Shown here one piece after another: positions 1 to 4,890 of a stretch of 5,049 nucleotides of DNA. The notes under the pieces are model-generated. The model was not told the DNA's origin. It was given only the letters and a program-made list of their open reading frames with translations, and ran no database searches. How positions within the stretch are numbered: position 1 is the stretch's first letter; the number at the start of each line of letters is the position of its first letter. The DNA lies in contig JADHQX010000117.1 in the NCBI GenBank assembly GCA_016777745.1, positions 1 through 5,049 of the forward strand. Reading direction: 5' to 3'. The position numbers and the translations under genes are program-made. The stretch is from Candidatus Pelagibacterales bacterium (GTDB lineage: Bacteria; Pseudomonadota; Alphaproteobacteria; Pelagibacterales; AG-422-B15).

Positions 1-827
1 GCAACCAATCCAAGAGCCAACCAAATTTGTACGCCTATTTTCTCATCCAAAATTAACCATCCCAAAATCACAGCAAATACAGGAGATAAAAAGCTGAATG
101 ATGCAACAGATGATGCAGGATAAATTTTCATCAAGGCAAACCAAATCAAAAACCCAAAGCTAGCAACCGCAAAAATCTGGAACAACATACCGGCTATATG
201 AATAAGCTCAATTTCACGCGCATACCCGCCAAAGATTGTTGCGGCTAACAATAACAATGGTGCGGAAACAATCAATTGCCAAATCAATTGCTGCTCCGCA
301 GGTACTTCAGAAAATGGAGTTAACCGAACGCATAGTGCTATTCCAGCCCAACTTAGAGCGGCACCCAGTGCTAGAAGATCCCCAAACAACGAAACCTCAC
401 CCGAGCTACGATCAAGTACTGCCAAGATCACACCCAGCATCGCCAAAATAAGCCCAATTACCCTCAAACCTGACAGGCGTTCACCCGGCAGAAGCTTATG
501 AGCCAATAGTGCCAGCCAAACTGGCATAGAATAAAAGATGATCGAGGTCCGCGACACAGTAGTCAAATCCAAGGCAGTAAATAGGCACATGAATTCAAAC
601 GCGAACAAAAGTCCCGAAATTGTTGCACCAAGCACTGCAGCTCTTGGCAATGCAATCCCAACATCACGCCAAGACATCCAAAGCAACAAAACCAACATGC
701 CACCAAGGGACCGCACACCAGCTCCAAAAATAGGTTCAAATCCTCCAGCTGTGACTTTGATTACAACCTGATTGAAGGCTAGGTTTAGTGCAAAAAGCGT
801 AAGTGCAACTGCACCAAACCTGTCCAT
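1..827 (-). CDS. EamA/DMT-family inner-membrane transporter (C-terminus cut off by window edge)
   Basis: Drug/metabolite transporter superfamily permease of the EamA type, expected to move a small metabolite across the inner membrane; the substrate cannot be told from sequence. The minus frame is open for 275 codons to the left edge with no stop. It is a chain of hydrophobic helices forming two EamA repeats, the second starting near residue 146 (GDLLALGAALSWAGIALCVR). Family-like features are the first helix (FGAVALTLFALNLAFNQVVIK), FYSMPVWLALLAHKLLPGERL at the end of the first repeat, and SSVASFSFLSPVFAVILGW followed by LDEK near the end. The family is usually about 290-300 residues, so perhaps 15-25 residues are missing. 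The ATG at 827 puts the first helix at the usual distance; a GTG at 854 is an in-frame alternative, and neither has a strong Shine-Dalgarno. It is transcribed away from the repeat region and has no visible operon partner. Family assignment is firm, specificity unknown. Confidence 0.93.
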   Translation of the reverse strand, partial: MDRFGAVALTLFALNLAFNQVVIKVTAGGFEPIFGAGVRSLGGMLVLLLWMSWRDVGIALPRAAVLGATISGLLFAFEFMCLFTALDLTTVSRTSIIFYSMPVWLALLAHKLLPGERLSGLRVIGLILAMLGVILAVLDRSSGEVSLFGDLLALGAALSWAGIALCVRLTPFSEVPAEQQLIWQLIVSAPLLLLAATIFGGYAREIELIHIAGMLFQIFAVASFGFLIWFALMKIYPASSVASFSFLSPVFAVILGWLILDEKIGVQIWLALGLV

Positions 828-1034
828 CTGTGTTTTGCGTTCCATAGTGTCACAAGGCGGCGCAATAACAATTATGTCAATGTAACTTTTTACGATATGC
901 GTTGGCTTTGTCATATTAAACTTGGTTGAAGTGGGCGGGCGAGTTTATCGCGTGCGTGAATGCACCCCATTGCGCTACTTTAAAACAAGCCCAGAGACTA
1001 TCCGTCTGGCCGTAATGCTTTTTGCCTGCTGAGA
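828..1034. other. Gene-free upstream region of the DMT transporter
   Basis: No convincing coding frame is seen here. It should contain the transporter promoter on the minus strand. A perfect TTGACA (minus strand, 875-880) could be a -35 box, but no good -10 hexamer follows at 16-18 bases, so I do not call a promoter. Short open frames on either strand lack ribosome binding sites and protein-like composition. Confidence 0.5.
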
Positions 1035-1234
1035 CGGCCTGGTTTGTTTCAGGCGCTACACAGGCTGGGTGTTGGGTTAGGTTGGCTGTATGTGGCTGCA
1101 GGAACGCCACATCTACTCATGAGACAATTTCCAGCAGAACCGTGCCGCTGCTCTCGCTGAGTGGCGTCAATGATTGAGTGCATAGATTTAGGTGCTGCCA
1201 GCAATCTGATGGGTGTTCGCATTTGTTTGACACC
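1035..1234 (+). repeat. Dispersed repeat, copy A (left and right halves)
   Basis: About 200 bp that align along almost their whole length with 2260-2465 (copy B). The left half is G-rich (AGGCGC, then CTGGGTGTTGGG, GTTGGCTGT, GGCTGCAGGAAC). The right half is better conserved: CCGTGCCGCTGCTCTCGCTG, GAGTGGCGTCAAT, TTGAGTGCATAGATTTAGG and GCAATCTGATG. The same right half recurs at 3244-3338. I do not recognise the element. It carries no transposase and no obvious terminal inverted repeats, so it may be a non-autonomous or decayed mobile sequence or a remnant of a once-coding duplication. Confidence 0.8.
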
Positions 1235-1241
1235 TCCGTTT

Positions 1242-1345
1242 GAACCCATCCCCATTCATCTCGCTCGGCCAGTCTGATCCGCTACAGGCGCAACAGGGGC
1301 TGGGTCTGGGGTTGGGTTGGACGTGTGGGGCTGCAGGCACCCTCC
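1242..1345 (+). repeat. Dispersed repeat, copy A' (left half only)
   Basis: A second left half directly after copy A. It matches 2242-2335 better than copy A does, sharing an AACCCNATCNCCC-like start, CGGCC, CCGCTANAGGCGCAACAGG, CTGGGT, TGGGGTT and GGGGCTGCAGG. It breaks off at about 1345, just before the end of the minus-strand barrel gene, so the right half is missing here. Confidence 0.7.
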
Positions 1346-1352
1346 TGCCTGC
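1333..1352 (-). terminator. Stem-loop after the MipA/OmpV gene, possible terminator
   Basis: GCAGGCA (1333-1339) and TGCCTGC (1346-1352) form a perfect 7-bp stem around a 6-base loop, 19 bases beyond the stop codon of the barrel gene on its own strand. No T-run follows in the direction of transcription, so this is not a classical intrinsic terminator. It may still stop or protect the transcript, or simply be a feature of the end of repeat copy A'. Confidence 0.4.
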
Positions 1353-1371
1353 TCAGGTATAAATTAATTAA

Positions 1372-2121
1372 TCAGAAATTATAATTTAATCCGATAACAA
1401 CAGATGCTAAACTTTTGCGCTCAACAATTGGGCTGTTAACTACATTGCTGGGAAAGAAGTTGAAATTAACATTCGCAAACAAATCTACATGCTTATTGAT
1501 CGGATGAAAGGTATTTATCGATAGATAGGGTAAAGTGGCACTACCGGGCGCATATCGAGTACGTTGATCAGAGACTTCACTGGAGTTCACGCCATAAAAA
1601 TAGTTTGCACGCTTTCCATCATACCACTTAGCCCCTGCTGTAAAAATAATTGGCTGTCCATAAATTGGAAAGAATTGGCTAAGTGATAAGTCAGCTGTAT
1701 TTCCATTGTGTTCTGTTGTGAGTTCATTTCCGATTGCCAACTTAGCTTTTAGCCCACGCGACATCTGATATGACACATTTAGAACACCGTCATAAAAGTT
1801 GCTTCTTTTCATCCCAGCTAAATCAGTCGAATAGCTGCTTTTATAGGGCCTAAGATTGGGCTTTATAGAAGCACCTATGCTGACTTTTCCATCATCAAAG
1901 AATTTGTAAGACAATCCCTTCTCAAAGCTAACTGAAATTTTTTCAGAATTGTAGCTGAGGGATGGCATGAAGGCTGATCTAGTTTTATCGTTAGAATATA
2001 TTGAGCTACCAGCGACGGCAACTAACCCAATGGAAAAATTTGAATTCTCCTCAGCATGAGACGCGTTAACTGAAAAAATGACAGCCATTGACGCAGAAAA
2101 TATTGACCAAAAAAGCTTCAT
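1372..2121 (-). CDS. MipA/OmpV family outer-membrane protein
   Basis: Complete 249-residue outer-membrane beta-barrel protein. In the family, MipA of E. coli is described as a scaffold linking murein synthase to lytic transglycosylase, and OmpV proteins are porin-like; which role applies here cannot be told. A Sec signal peptide is plain: MKLFW, a hydrophobic core to about residue 18, then SHA just before a cleavage site after Ala23. The mature part alternates in barrel fashion and carries family-like landmarks: an early surface-loop region (SSIYSNDKTRSAFMPSLSY), LSYKFFDDGKVSIGASIKP, DLAGMKR, ANYFYGVNSSEVSD, a YAPGSATLPYLSIN strand, NSPIVERK, and a C-terminal GLNYNF ending in phenylalanine, the usual barrel-assembly signal. 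Length is typical. GGAT lies 7 bases before the ATG. It stands alone and is bracketed by direct copies of the dispersed repeat (A' just past the stop, B upstream), suggesting it moved or was rearranged with them. Confidence 0.92.
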   Translation of the reverse strand: MKLFWSIFSASMAVIFSVNASHAEENSNFSIGLVAVAGSSIYSNDKTRSAFMPSLSYNSEKISVSFEKGLSYKFFDDGKVSIGASIKPNLRPYKSSYSTDLAGMKRSNFYDGVLNVSYQMSRGLKAKLAIGNELTTEHNGNTADLSLSQFFPIYGQPIIFTAGAKWYDGKRANYFYGVNSSEVSDQRTRYAPGSATLPYLSINTFHPINKHVDLFANVNFNFFPSNVVNSPIVERKSLASVVIGLNYNF

Positions 2122-2241
2122 TTATTTCATCCATTTATTTTTCCGTTGGACTACAAATAACGCTCTGGCTTCCAAATTCAAGACGATGCTGTACCCACAG
2201 GTTAAATGGTTTGGGTTTATAAAAACTTGCAATCGGCCGCC

Positions 2242-2465
2242 CAACCCTATCACCCTTATCGGCCACTCTCTAGTCCGCTAAAGGCGCAACAGGAACTGGG
2301 TGTGGGGTTATGTTGGCTGTGAGGGGCTGCAGGAACACCATCTCTATTCACGCACCAATTTCAAGCTAAACCGTGCCGCTGCTCTCGCTGAGTGGCGTCA
2401 ATTATTGAGTGCATAGATTTAGGCTGTGCCAGCAATCTGATGCGAGTTCTCATTTGTATGAGAGG
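2242..2465 (+). repeat. Dispersed repeat, copy B (most complete)
   Basis: The fullest copy of the repeat. Its first half aligns with both A' (1242-1345) and A; its second half, from CCGTGCCGCTGCTCTCGCTG onward, aligns with A and with C (3244-3338). Against C the stretch AGATTTAGGCTGTGCCAGCA continuing through GCAATCTGATGCGAGTTCTC is identical. It fills most of the gap between the barrel gene and the 45-residue gene. On the minus strand it contains a 31-codon open frame from 2453 that I do not call a gene because it has no visible ribosome binding site. Confidence 0.8.
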
Positions 2466-2562
2466 ACCGCTTTAGATCATGTCTCGGACATCGCAAGCGC
2501 CAAGGTAAGCAACTAAGCCAAGTTGACTACCTCGGGCGGACGCAATCTGATACGTTTTTTGG
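2466..2562. other. Short gene-free stretch between repeat B and the 45-residue gene
   Basis: It holds the 3' flank of the small minus-strand gene. A weak inverted repeat, CAACT (2510-2514) with AGTTG (2521-2525), has no T-run and is too short to call a terminator. Nothing else is seen. Confidence 0.4.
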
Positions 2563-2700
2563 TTACTTTACTTTCTTGCCACCAATCGCCAGAGGAAGTT
2601 TTCCGGCAAGAGAATTAGCTGTTGCGGACACTTTTGGCTTCTCTTGCTTGGGTTTTTTGGCTTCTTTGTTGCCACGCTTGCTGTTGTTGCCTTTGGCCAT
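2563..2700 (-). CDS. Small lysine-rich 45-residue protein, unknown function
   Basis: A complete 45-codon frame. The N-terminal half is very basic and hydrophilic (MAKGNNSKRGNKEAKKPK, then QEKPKV). The second half is milder (SATANSLAGKLPLAIGGKK) and ends in VK. It resembles small conserved hypothetical proteins of Proteobacteria that begin with an MAKGN/RGNREAKKPK-like segment, to my recollection of such sequences; no function is assigned to them. A strong Shine-Dalgarno AAGGA sits 6 bases before the ATG (2707-2711 on the plus strand), which makes this a real gene in spite of its size. The composition, with no hydrophobic segment, suggests a cytoplasmic, largely disordered protein that may bind nucleic acid or the ribosome; that role is inference. 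It stands alone, with decayed DNA upstream and repeat B downstream. Nothing visible shows its regulation. Confidence 0.82.
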   Translation of the reverse strand: MAKGNNSKRGNKEAKKPKQEKPKVSATANSLAGKLPLAIGGKKVK

Positions 2701-2800
2701 GAGAGGTCCTTTCAATTGCAGCAATCCTGTGCCGGGATGGCAAAGGCATCGCTGCGCCGTAAACCGCGCGTTAGATTCATGACGCGGAGTAATAGATACA

Positions 2801-3112
2801 TCAGACGTAGGTCTGTAGAGCGGCTTCTTCCGCAGCTTTATCCAGTGCCTTTTTCTGGCCGCGCGAAATTATTGTGATGGGTCTGCTAAACATCATTTTA
2901 GCAGCGGCAAAGTCTTAGGCTGTTTCGAGCTCAGTTAAATCCAAACCACTAAATTCAAGGGCGTGGATCTGCATACCTTTGTTGACCAGTTACGCGTAAG
3001 GCGCTTCGTAATAACTCGGAACTAAAAGACCCGCTGACCTAGATTTGTTTTTATATTCAGAGATGAAGTCTTAGGCCCAAAGGCGGATGATAGCAACAAT
3101 TAGATTGGCGCG
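2801..3112 (-). pseudogene. Decayed gene with three in-frame TAA codons, family unknown
   Basis: One minus frame reads as ordinary protein for about 100 codons but is broken by TAA at 3071-3073, 2990-2992 and 2915-2917, with a TGA at 3113-3115 closing it upstream. Pieces in order: RANLIVAIIRLWA, stop, DFISEYKNKSRSAG then LLVPSYYEAPYA, stop, LVNKGMQIHALEFSGLDL then TELETA, stop, DFAAAKMMFSRPITIISRG then QKKALDKAAEEAALQTYV and a final TGA at 2801-2803. The balanced composition and the acidic/alanine helix at the end argue that this was once translated. No start codon with a ribosome binding site is seen, and the N-terminal part is absent or frame-shifted. I do not recognise the family. It lies 100 bases upstream of the 45-residue gene on the same strand and may once have been its operon partner. 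Confidence 0.55.
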
Positions 3113-3243
3113 TCAGGGTGTCTTTCAAGCTATGTGTGTACATGCCGTCTAAAAAGATGCGAGTGATCGTTGAACGCTGGTTAGGGGTGGATTGACGTGT
3201 AACTCTATTATCTAAATAGCTGCGCCCCTGCATCACAGATTTC
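3113..3243. other. Gene-free stretch between the decayed gene and repeat C
   Basis: Probably the eroded 5' part of the decayed minus-strand gene. Several frames are open for short distances but none has both a start with a ribosome binding site and convincing protein-like sequence. A frame at 3057-3260 (minus) overlaps it and is judged spurious. Confidence 0.35.
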
Positions 3244-3338
3244 GCGTGGTTTGCTCTCACTCAGTGGCGCCAACTATTGAGCGCATAGATTTAGGCTGTG
3301 CCAGCAATCTGATGCGAGTTCTCATTCGTCTGACAGCA
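3244..3338 (+). repeat. Dispersed repeat, copy C (right half only)
   Basis: About 90 bp matching the right half of copies A and B (from TGCTCTC, CAGTGGCGCCAA, ATTGAGCGCATAGATTTAGG and CTGTGCCAGCAATCTGATG to CTCATTCGTCTGAC). It is closer to B than to A over the last 45 bases. It ends within a few bases of the first recognisable transposase codon, so the junction with the insertion-sequence remnant is sharp. Confidence 0.8.
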
Positions 3339-3341
3339 CCC

Positions 3342-3488
3342 CACCAGCGCTATCACGAGAGCCTGAACAACGTCACACCGTCTGACGTCTACTTCAGACG
3401 CGATAAGACCATTCTAAAACAACGAGAAAGGATCAAACGAAAGACACTCGAAGCGCGACGCTTGCATCACAGACAGCACGCCGCATAA
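3342..3488 (+). pseudogene. IS3-family transposase, C-terminal fragment
   Basis: The last 48 codons of an IS3-family DDE transposase (OrfB, integrase core). The sequence begins HQRYHESLNNVTPSDVYF, where the family motif is the RYHESL.N.TP.DVYFGR stretch just after the catalytic glutamate region. It runs through a basic tail (RDKTILKQRERIKRKTLEA, then RRLHHRQHAA) to a TAA stop. Everything N-terminal, including the helix-turn-helix OrfA and the DDE residues, is missing, so it cannot be active. The usual VYFGR reads VYFRR. The open frame runs back into repeat C as far as 3246, but that upstream reading is repeat sequence, not transposase. Confidence 0.9.
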
Positions 3489-3562
3489 TGAAACCAACCA
3501 GATGAGCCAAACCCTCTCTTAGTTTAGGCAGCCATTGGTTCCAAAAACTCTGACGACGGACA
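3489..3562 (+). mobile_element. Probable right end of the IS3-family element
   Basis: These 74 bases follow the transposase stop directly and end in CTGACGACGGACA (3550-3562). IS3-family elements end in CA on this side and keep a short untranslated tail with the right terminal inverted repeat, so the right boundary is placed at 3562. No matching left end (TGTCCGTCGTCAG) is seen in the window, in keeping with a truncated element. The boundary is inferred. Confidence 0.55.
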
Positions 3563-3615
3563 GTGTAAGCACTGATCACTTAAAGGCGTAAACTGGCTGG
3601 GCATATCTATCAGCA

Positions 3616-3915
3616 CTATAAACCCTCGAATATTCTTACGTCCCTGTCTGCGCCTCCATCCAAAGCAGCCAGTGCTTCCTGGTACTGTGGGCTTTCGTAG
3701 GCCGCTAACGCTAGTTCATATGACTGGAACTTAATTATAACAGTGCTTTGCTCGATACCATTCTCACGAACTGATAGATTTGAGCCTGGCTTGGCCATGA
3801 CGATCACCTGTCCGCCAGCCAGTTTTAGAGCATCTCTTGCCAAAAGATTATATGCAGCTTTTTTGGCTGCGTTTGCTTCACTCCTGTGAGCGCTTAGTAT
3901 GTATCCTTTGGGCAT
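3616..3915 (-). CDS. DUF1330 domain protein (dimeric alpha/beta-barrel fold)
   Basis: A 99-residue protein of the DUF1330 family, small cytoplasmic proteins with the ferredoxin-like dimeric alpha/beta-barrel fold and no established reaction. It starts MPKGYILSAHR, has a helix rich in alanine (EANAAKKAAYNLLARDALK), then a GGQVIVMAKPG strand. The family's C-terminal signature is clear: STVIIKFQSYELALAAYESP, QYQEALAAL and a closing DVRIFEGL, against the usual V..EFPS...A.A.Y.S.EYQ...R...... EG. The domain fills the protein. The ATG at 3915 is chosen because AGGA lies 6 bases before it (3922-3925); an in-frame ATG at 3996 would add 27 residues unlike the family. It is the last of three small minus-strand genes, 125 bases after the one upstream, so cotranscription is possible but not shown. 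Confidence 0.88.
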   Translation of the reverse strand: MPKGYILSAHRSEANAAKKAAYNLLARDALKLAGGQVIVMAKPGSNLSVRENGIEQSTVIIKFQSYELALAAYESPQYQEALAALDGGADRDVRIFEGL

Positions 3916-4040
3916 TGGGAATCCTTTTTTGTTATTGAGCGGATTGGTATAGGCTGCCAACCTCACTTTGATCTTTGCAATGAGTAGTTTCACCACTTTC
4001 TCGCGTCGCTCAACATTTTTATTGTATATATATCAGAATA

Positions 4041-4349
4041 TTATTTGGAAATATTTGCGACCAAATCAGCGTCAATCAAGATATTTTCATGCTGATATTT
4101 ATTTCGTACTGGCATGACCACATTTTTGCTCCATTCATTCATTGCATCGATTGTGTCATAACCTGTGGCTGAAACAAATGCAGTCATTCTTGTAGGATCA
4201 TTACGGTCTTTGTTTATATCGACTGAAATCTTATTTGAAATTGACGGATTTTTCCATGCAAGCCACATTTTCTTTAATTCTTCAATAAAAGCATCATTAT
4301 CTTCTTCTGACGTAAACTTATTGACGTTTAATCGCTTTATTACTGACAT
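4041..4349 (-). CDS. Small protein of 102 residues, possible dimeric alpha/beta-barrel, function unknown
   Basis: I do not recognise the family with confidence. The protein starts MSVIKRLNVNKFTSEEDNDA, has a helix (FIEELKKMWLAWKNPSI), a strand (ISVDINKDR), then TRMTAFVSATGYDTIDAMNE, WSKNVVMPVRNKYQHENILI and DADLVANISK. The strand-helix-strand-strand-helix-strand order and the size fit the ferredoxin-like barrel fold of its neighbours, but this rests on pattern only. No signal peptide or membrane segment. GGAG sits 7 bases before the ATG, supporting the start. A perfect 12-bp palindrome (4395-4406) lies about 46 bases upstream and could be an operator. The region is AT-rich, like the 94-residue gene upstream, and both are oriented the same way. 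Confidence 0.78.
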   Translation of the reverse strand: MSVIKRLNVNKFTSEEDNDAFIEELKKMWLAWKNPSISNKISVDINKDRNDPTRMTAFVSATGYDTIDAMNEWSKNVVMPVRNKYQHENILIDADLVANISK

Positions 4350-4394
4350 TCGATTTCTCCAATATGGGTTAAACTAGTAGGCACTGGCTGTTTC

Positions 4395-4406
4395 GATATT
4401 AATATC
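4395..4406. promoter_or_regulatory. Perfect palindrome GATATTAATATC upstream of the 102-residue gene
   Basis: A 12-bp perfect inverted repeat between the two upstream small genes, in the position expected for an operator or part of the promoter of the gene starting at 4349. AT-rich palindromes also occur by chance, so the regulatory role is a guess. Confidence 0.3.
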
Positions 4407-4409
4407 ACT

Positions 4410-4458
4410 GCTTCTCTTCAGTCGGTCCAATTTAGACCGCATTATCCGGCGGAGAAGC
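4410..4458. other. Nested inverted repeat (long stem-loop)
   Basis: An outer stem GCTTCTC (4410-4416) pairs with GAGAAGC (4452-4458), and an inner stem CGGTC (4423-4427) pairs with GACCG (4435-4439) around a 7-base loop. It lies between the 94- and 102-residue genes. On the minus strand it could form in RNA downstream of the 94-residue gene or in the leader of the 102-residue gene. No T-run follows directly, so it is not a clear terminator. Confidence 0.45.
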
Positions 4459-4478
4459 ACGCCCCTCTCACAATATTT

Positions 4479-4507
4479 TCTTTTGACACCCATGATCCGC
4501 CAAAAGA
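4479..4507 (-). terminator. Stem-loop after the 94-residue gene, possible terminator
   Basis: TCTTTTG (4479-4485) is the exact reverse complement of CAAAAGA (4501-4507), with a 15-base loop, 22 bases beyond the stop of the gene ending at 4530. The stem is AT-rich and the loop long, so it is weak as a terminator; with the second hairpin further on it may end or process the transcript. Confidence 0.3.
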
Positions 4508-4529
4508 GCAAACAGTATATTCTGGAGAC

Positions 4530-4814
4530 TTATTTTACGTGAAATAATGTTACTTCACCTTCTTCAACAATAACGCCATCCATCAAATGTCCATTGGCTG
4601 CCATGCGCTTCGTGCGTTCTTCAGCTGATCGATCAAATGCAGCTTTGTCTTCATAATTTGATGTTAACGAAGCAGTTAGTGGGCCAGTTCTTACTGAAAC
4701 TAATAATAGAGCTTCAGGAAACCCTGCAGGCGCTGTCGATGCGTAATTAGCTTGAAGTTCGTCTGCGGCCGCTTCTGAAGCAAACGTGATTGTGTTTATC
4801 CGAGCATAGGTCAT
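4530..4814 (-). CDS. ABM-like small protein (dimeric alpha/beta-barrel)
   Basis: A complete 94-residue protein resembling small antibiotic-biosynthesis-monooxygenase-like (ABM) proteins with the dimeric alpha/beta-barrel fold. The order is a first strand (MTYARINTITF), a helix (SEAAADELQANYASTAP), a strand pair around the turn (EALLLVSVRTG, LTASLTSNYED), a second helix (KAAFDRSAEERTKRMAANGH) and a last strand (EGEVTLFHVK). ABM-fold proteins include cofactor-free oxygenases, but most, like this one, have no known substrate. AAGGG lies 11 bases before the ATG, a little far but the only candidate. It is the first of the three minus-strand small genes; 180 bases with hairpins separate it from the next, which argues for separate or uneven expression. 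Fold assignment is reasonable, function unknown. Confidence 0.85.
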   Translation of the reverse strand: MTYARINTITFASEAAADELQANYASTAPAGFPEALLLVSVRTGPLTASLTSNYEDKAAFDRSAEERTKRMAANGHLMDGVIVEEGEVTLFHVK

Positions 4815-4831
4815 TATTTTAATATCCCTTA

Positions 4832-4860
4832 ATTATTTTGTGTCTCAGCACGATAAGCAA
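4832..4860 (-). promoter_or_regulatory. Possible sigma70-type promoter of the 94-residue gene
   Basis: On the minus strand TTGCTT (4855-4860) is followed after exactly 17 bases by AATAAT (4832-4837). The -10 match is good and the -35 match poor. The predicted start point would fall very near the ribosome binding site and leave a very short leader, which lowers confidence. Confidence 0.25.
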
Positions 4861-4890
4861 ACAAAAAGATAAGCTGGCGTGTCGCTTTAA

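Noticed and set aside
236..771. Plus-strand open frames at 236-451 and 538-771
   Set aside because: They are antisense to the DMT transporter, whose minus frame gives a clear transmembrane family pattern; the plus frames have no family resemblance.
916..1255. Two overlapping minus-strand open frames in the repeat region
   Set aside because: No ribosome binding site, odd composition, and they largely follow repeat copy A; not supported as genes.
2078..2281. Plus-strand open frame across the start of the barrel gene
   Set aside because: It overlaps the signal-peptide region of the MipA/OmpV gene on the other strand and then runs into repeat B.
2531..2560. Possible extra fragment of the repeat (GCAATCTGATACG near 2541, like GCAATCTGATGCG)
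   Set aside because: The match is about a dozen bases and does not extend; most likely chance.
2576..2877. Two plus-strand open frames opposite the 45-residue gene
   Set aside because: Mirror frames of the lysine-rich gene, without a ribosome binding site; the minus-strand gene explains the sequence better.
3057..3260. Minus-strand open frame of 67 codons
   Set aside because: Arginine/threonine/serine-rich with no ribosome binding site; the neighbouring frame (2801-3112) reads far more like protein. It might contain a frameshifted 5' piece of that decayed gene, but this cannot be shown.
1035..3338. CRISPR array
   Set aside because: The repeat copies are long, few and irregularly spaced, and no cas gene is present.
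3246..3341. Extended start for the transposase fragment
   Set aside because: The extra N-terminal residues come from repeat copy C and do not resemble transposase.
3916..3996. Upstream start for the DUF1330 gene
   Set aside because: The added 27 residues are not family-like, and the good Shine-Dalgarno lies before the ATG at 3915.
4165..4377. Plus-strand open frame opposite the 102-residue gene
   Set aside because: Antisense shadow; no ribosome binding site.
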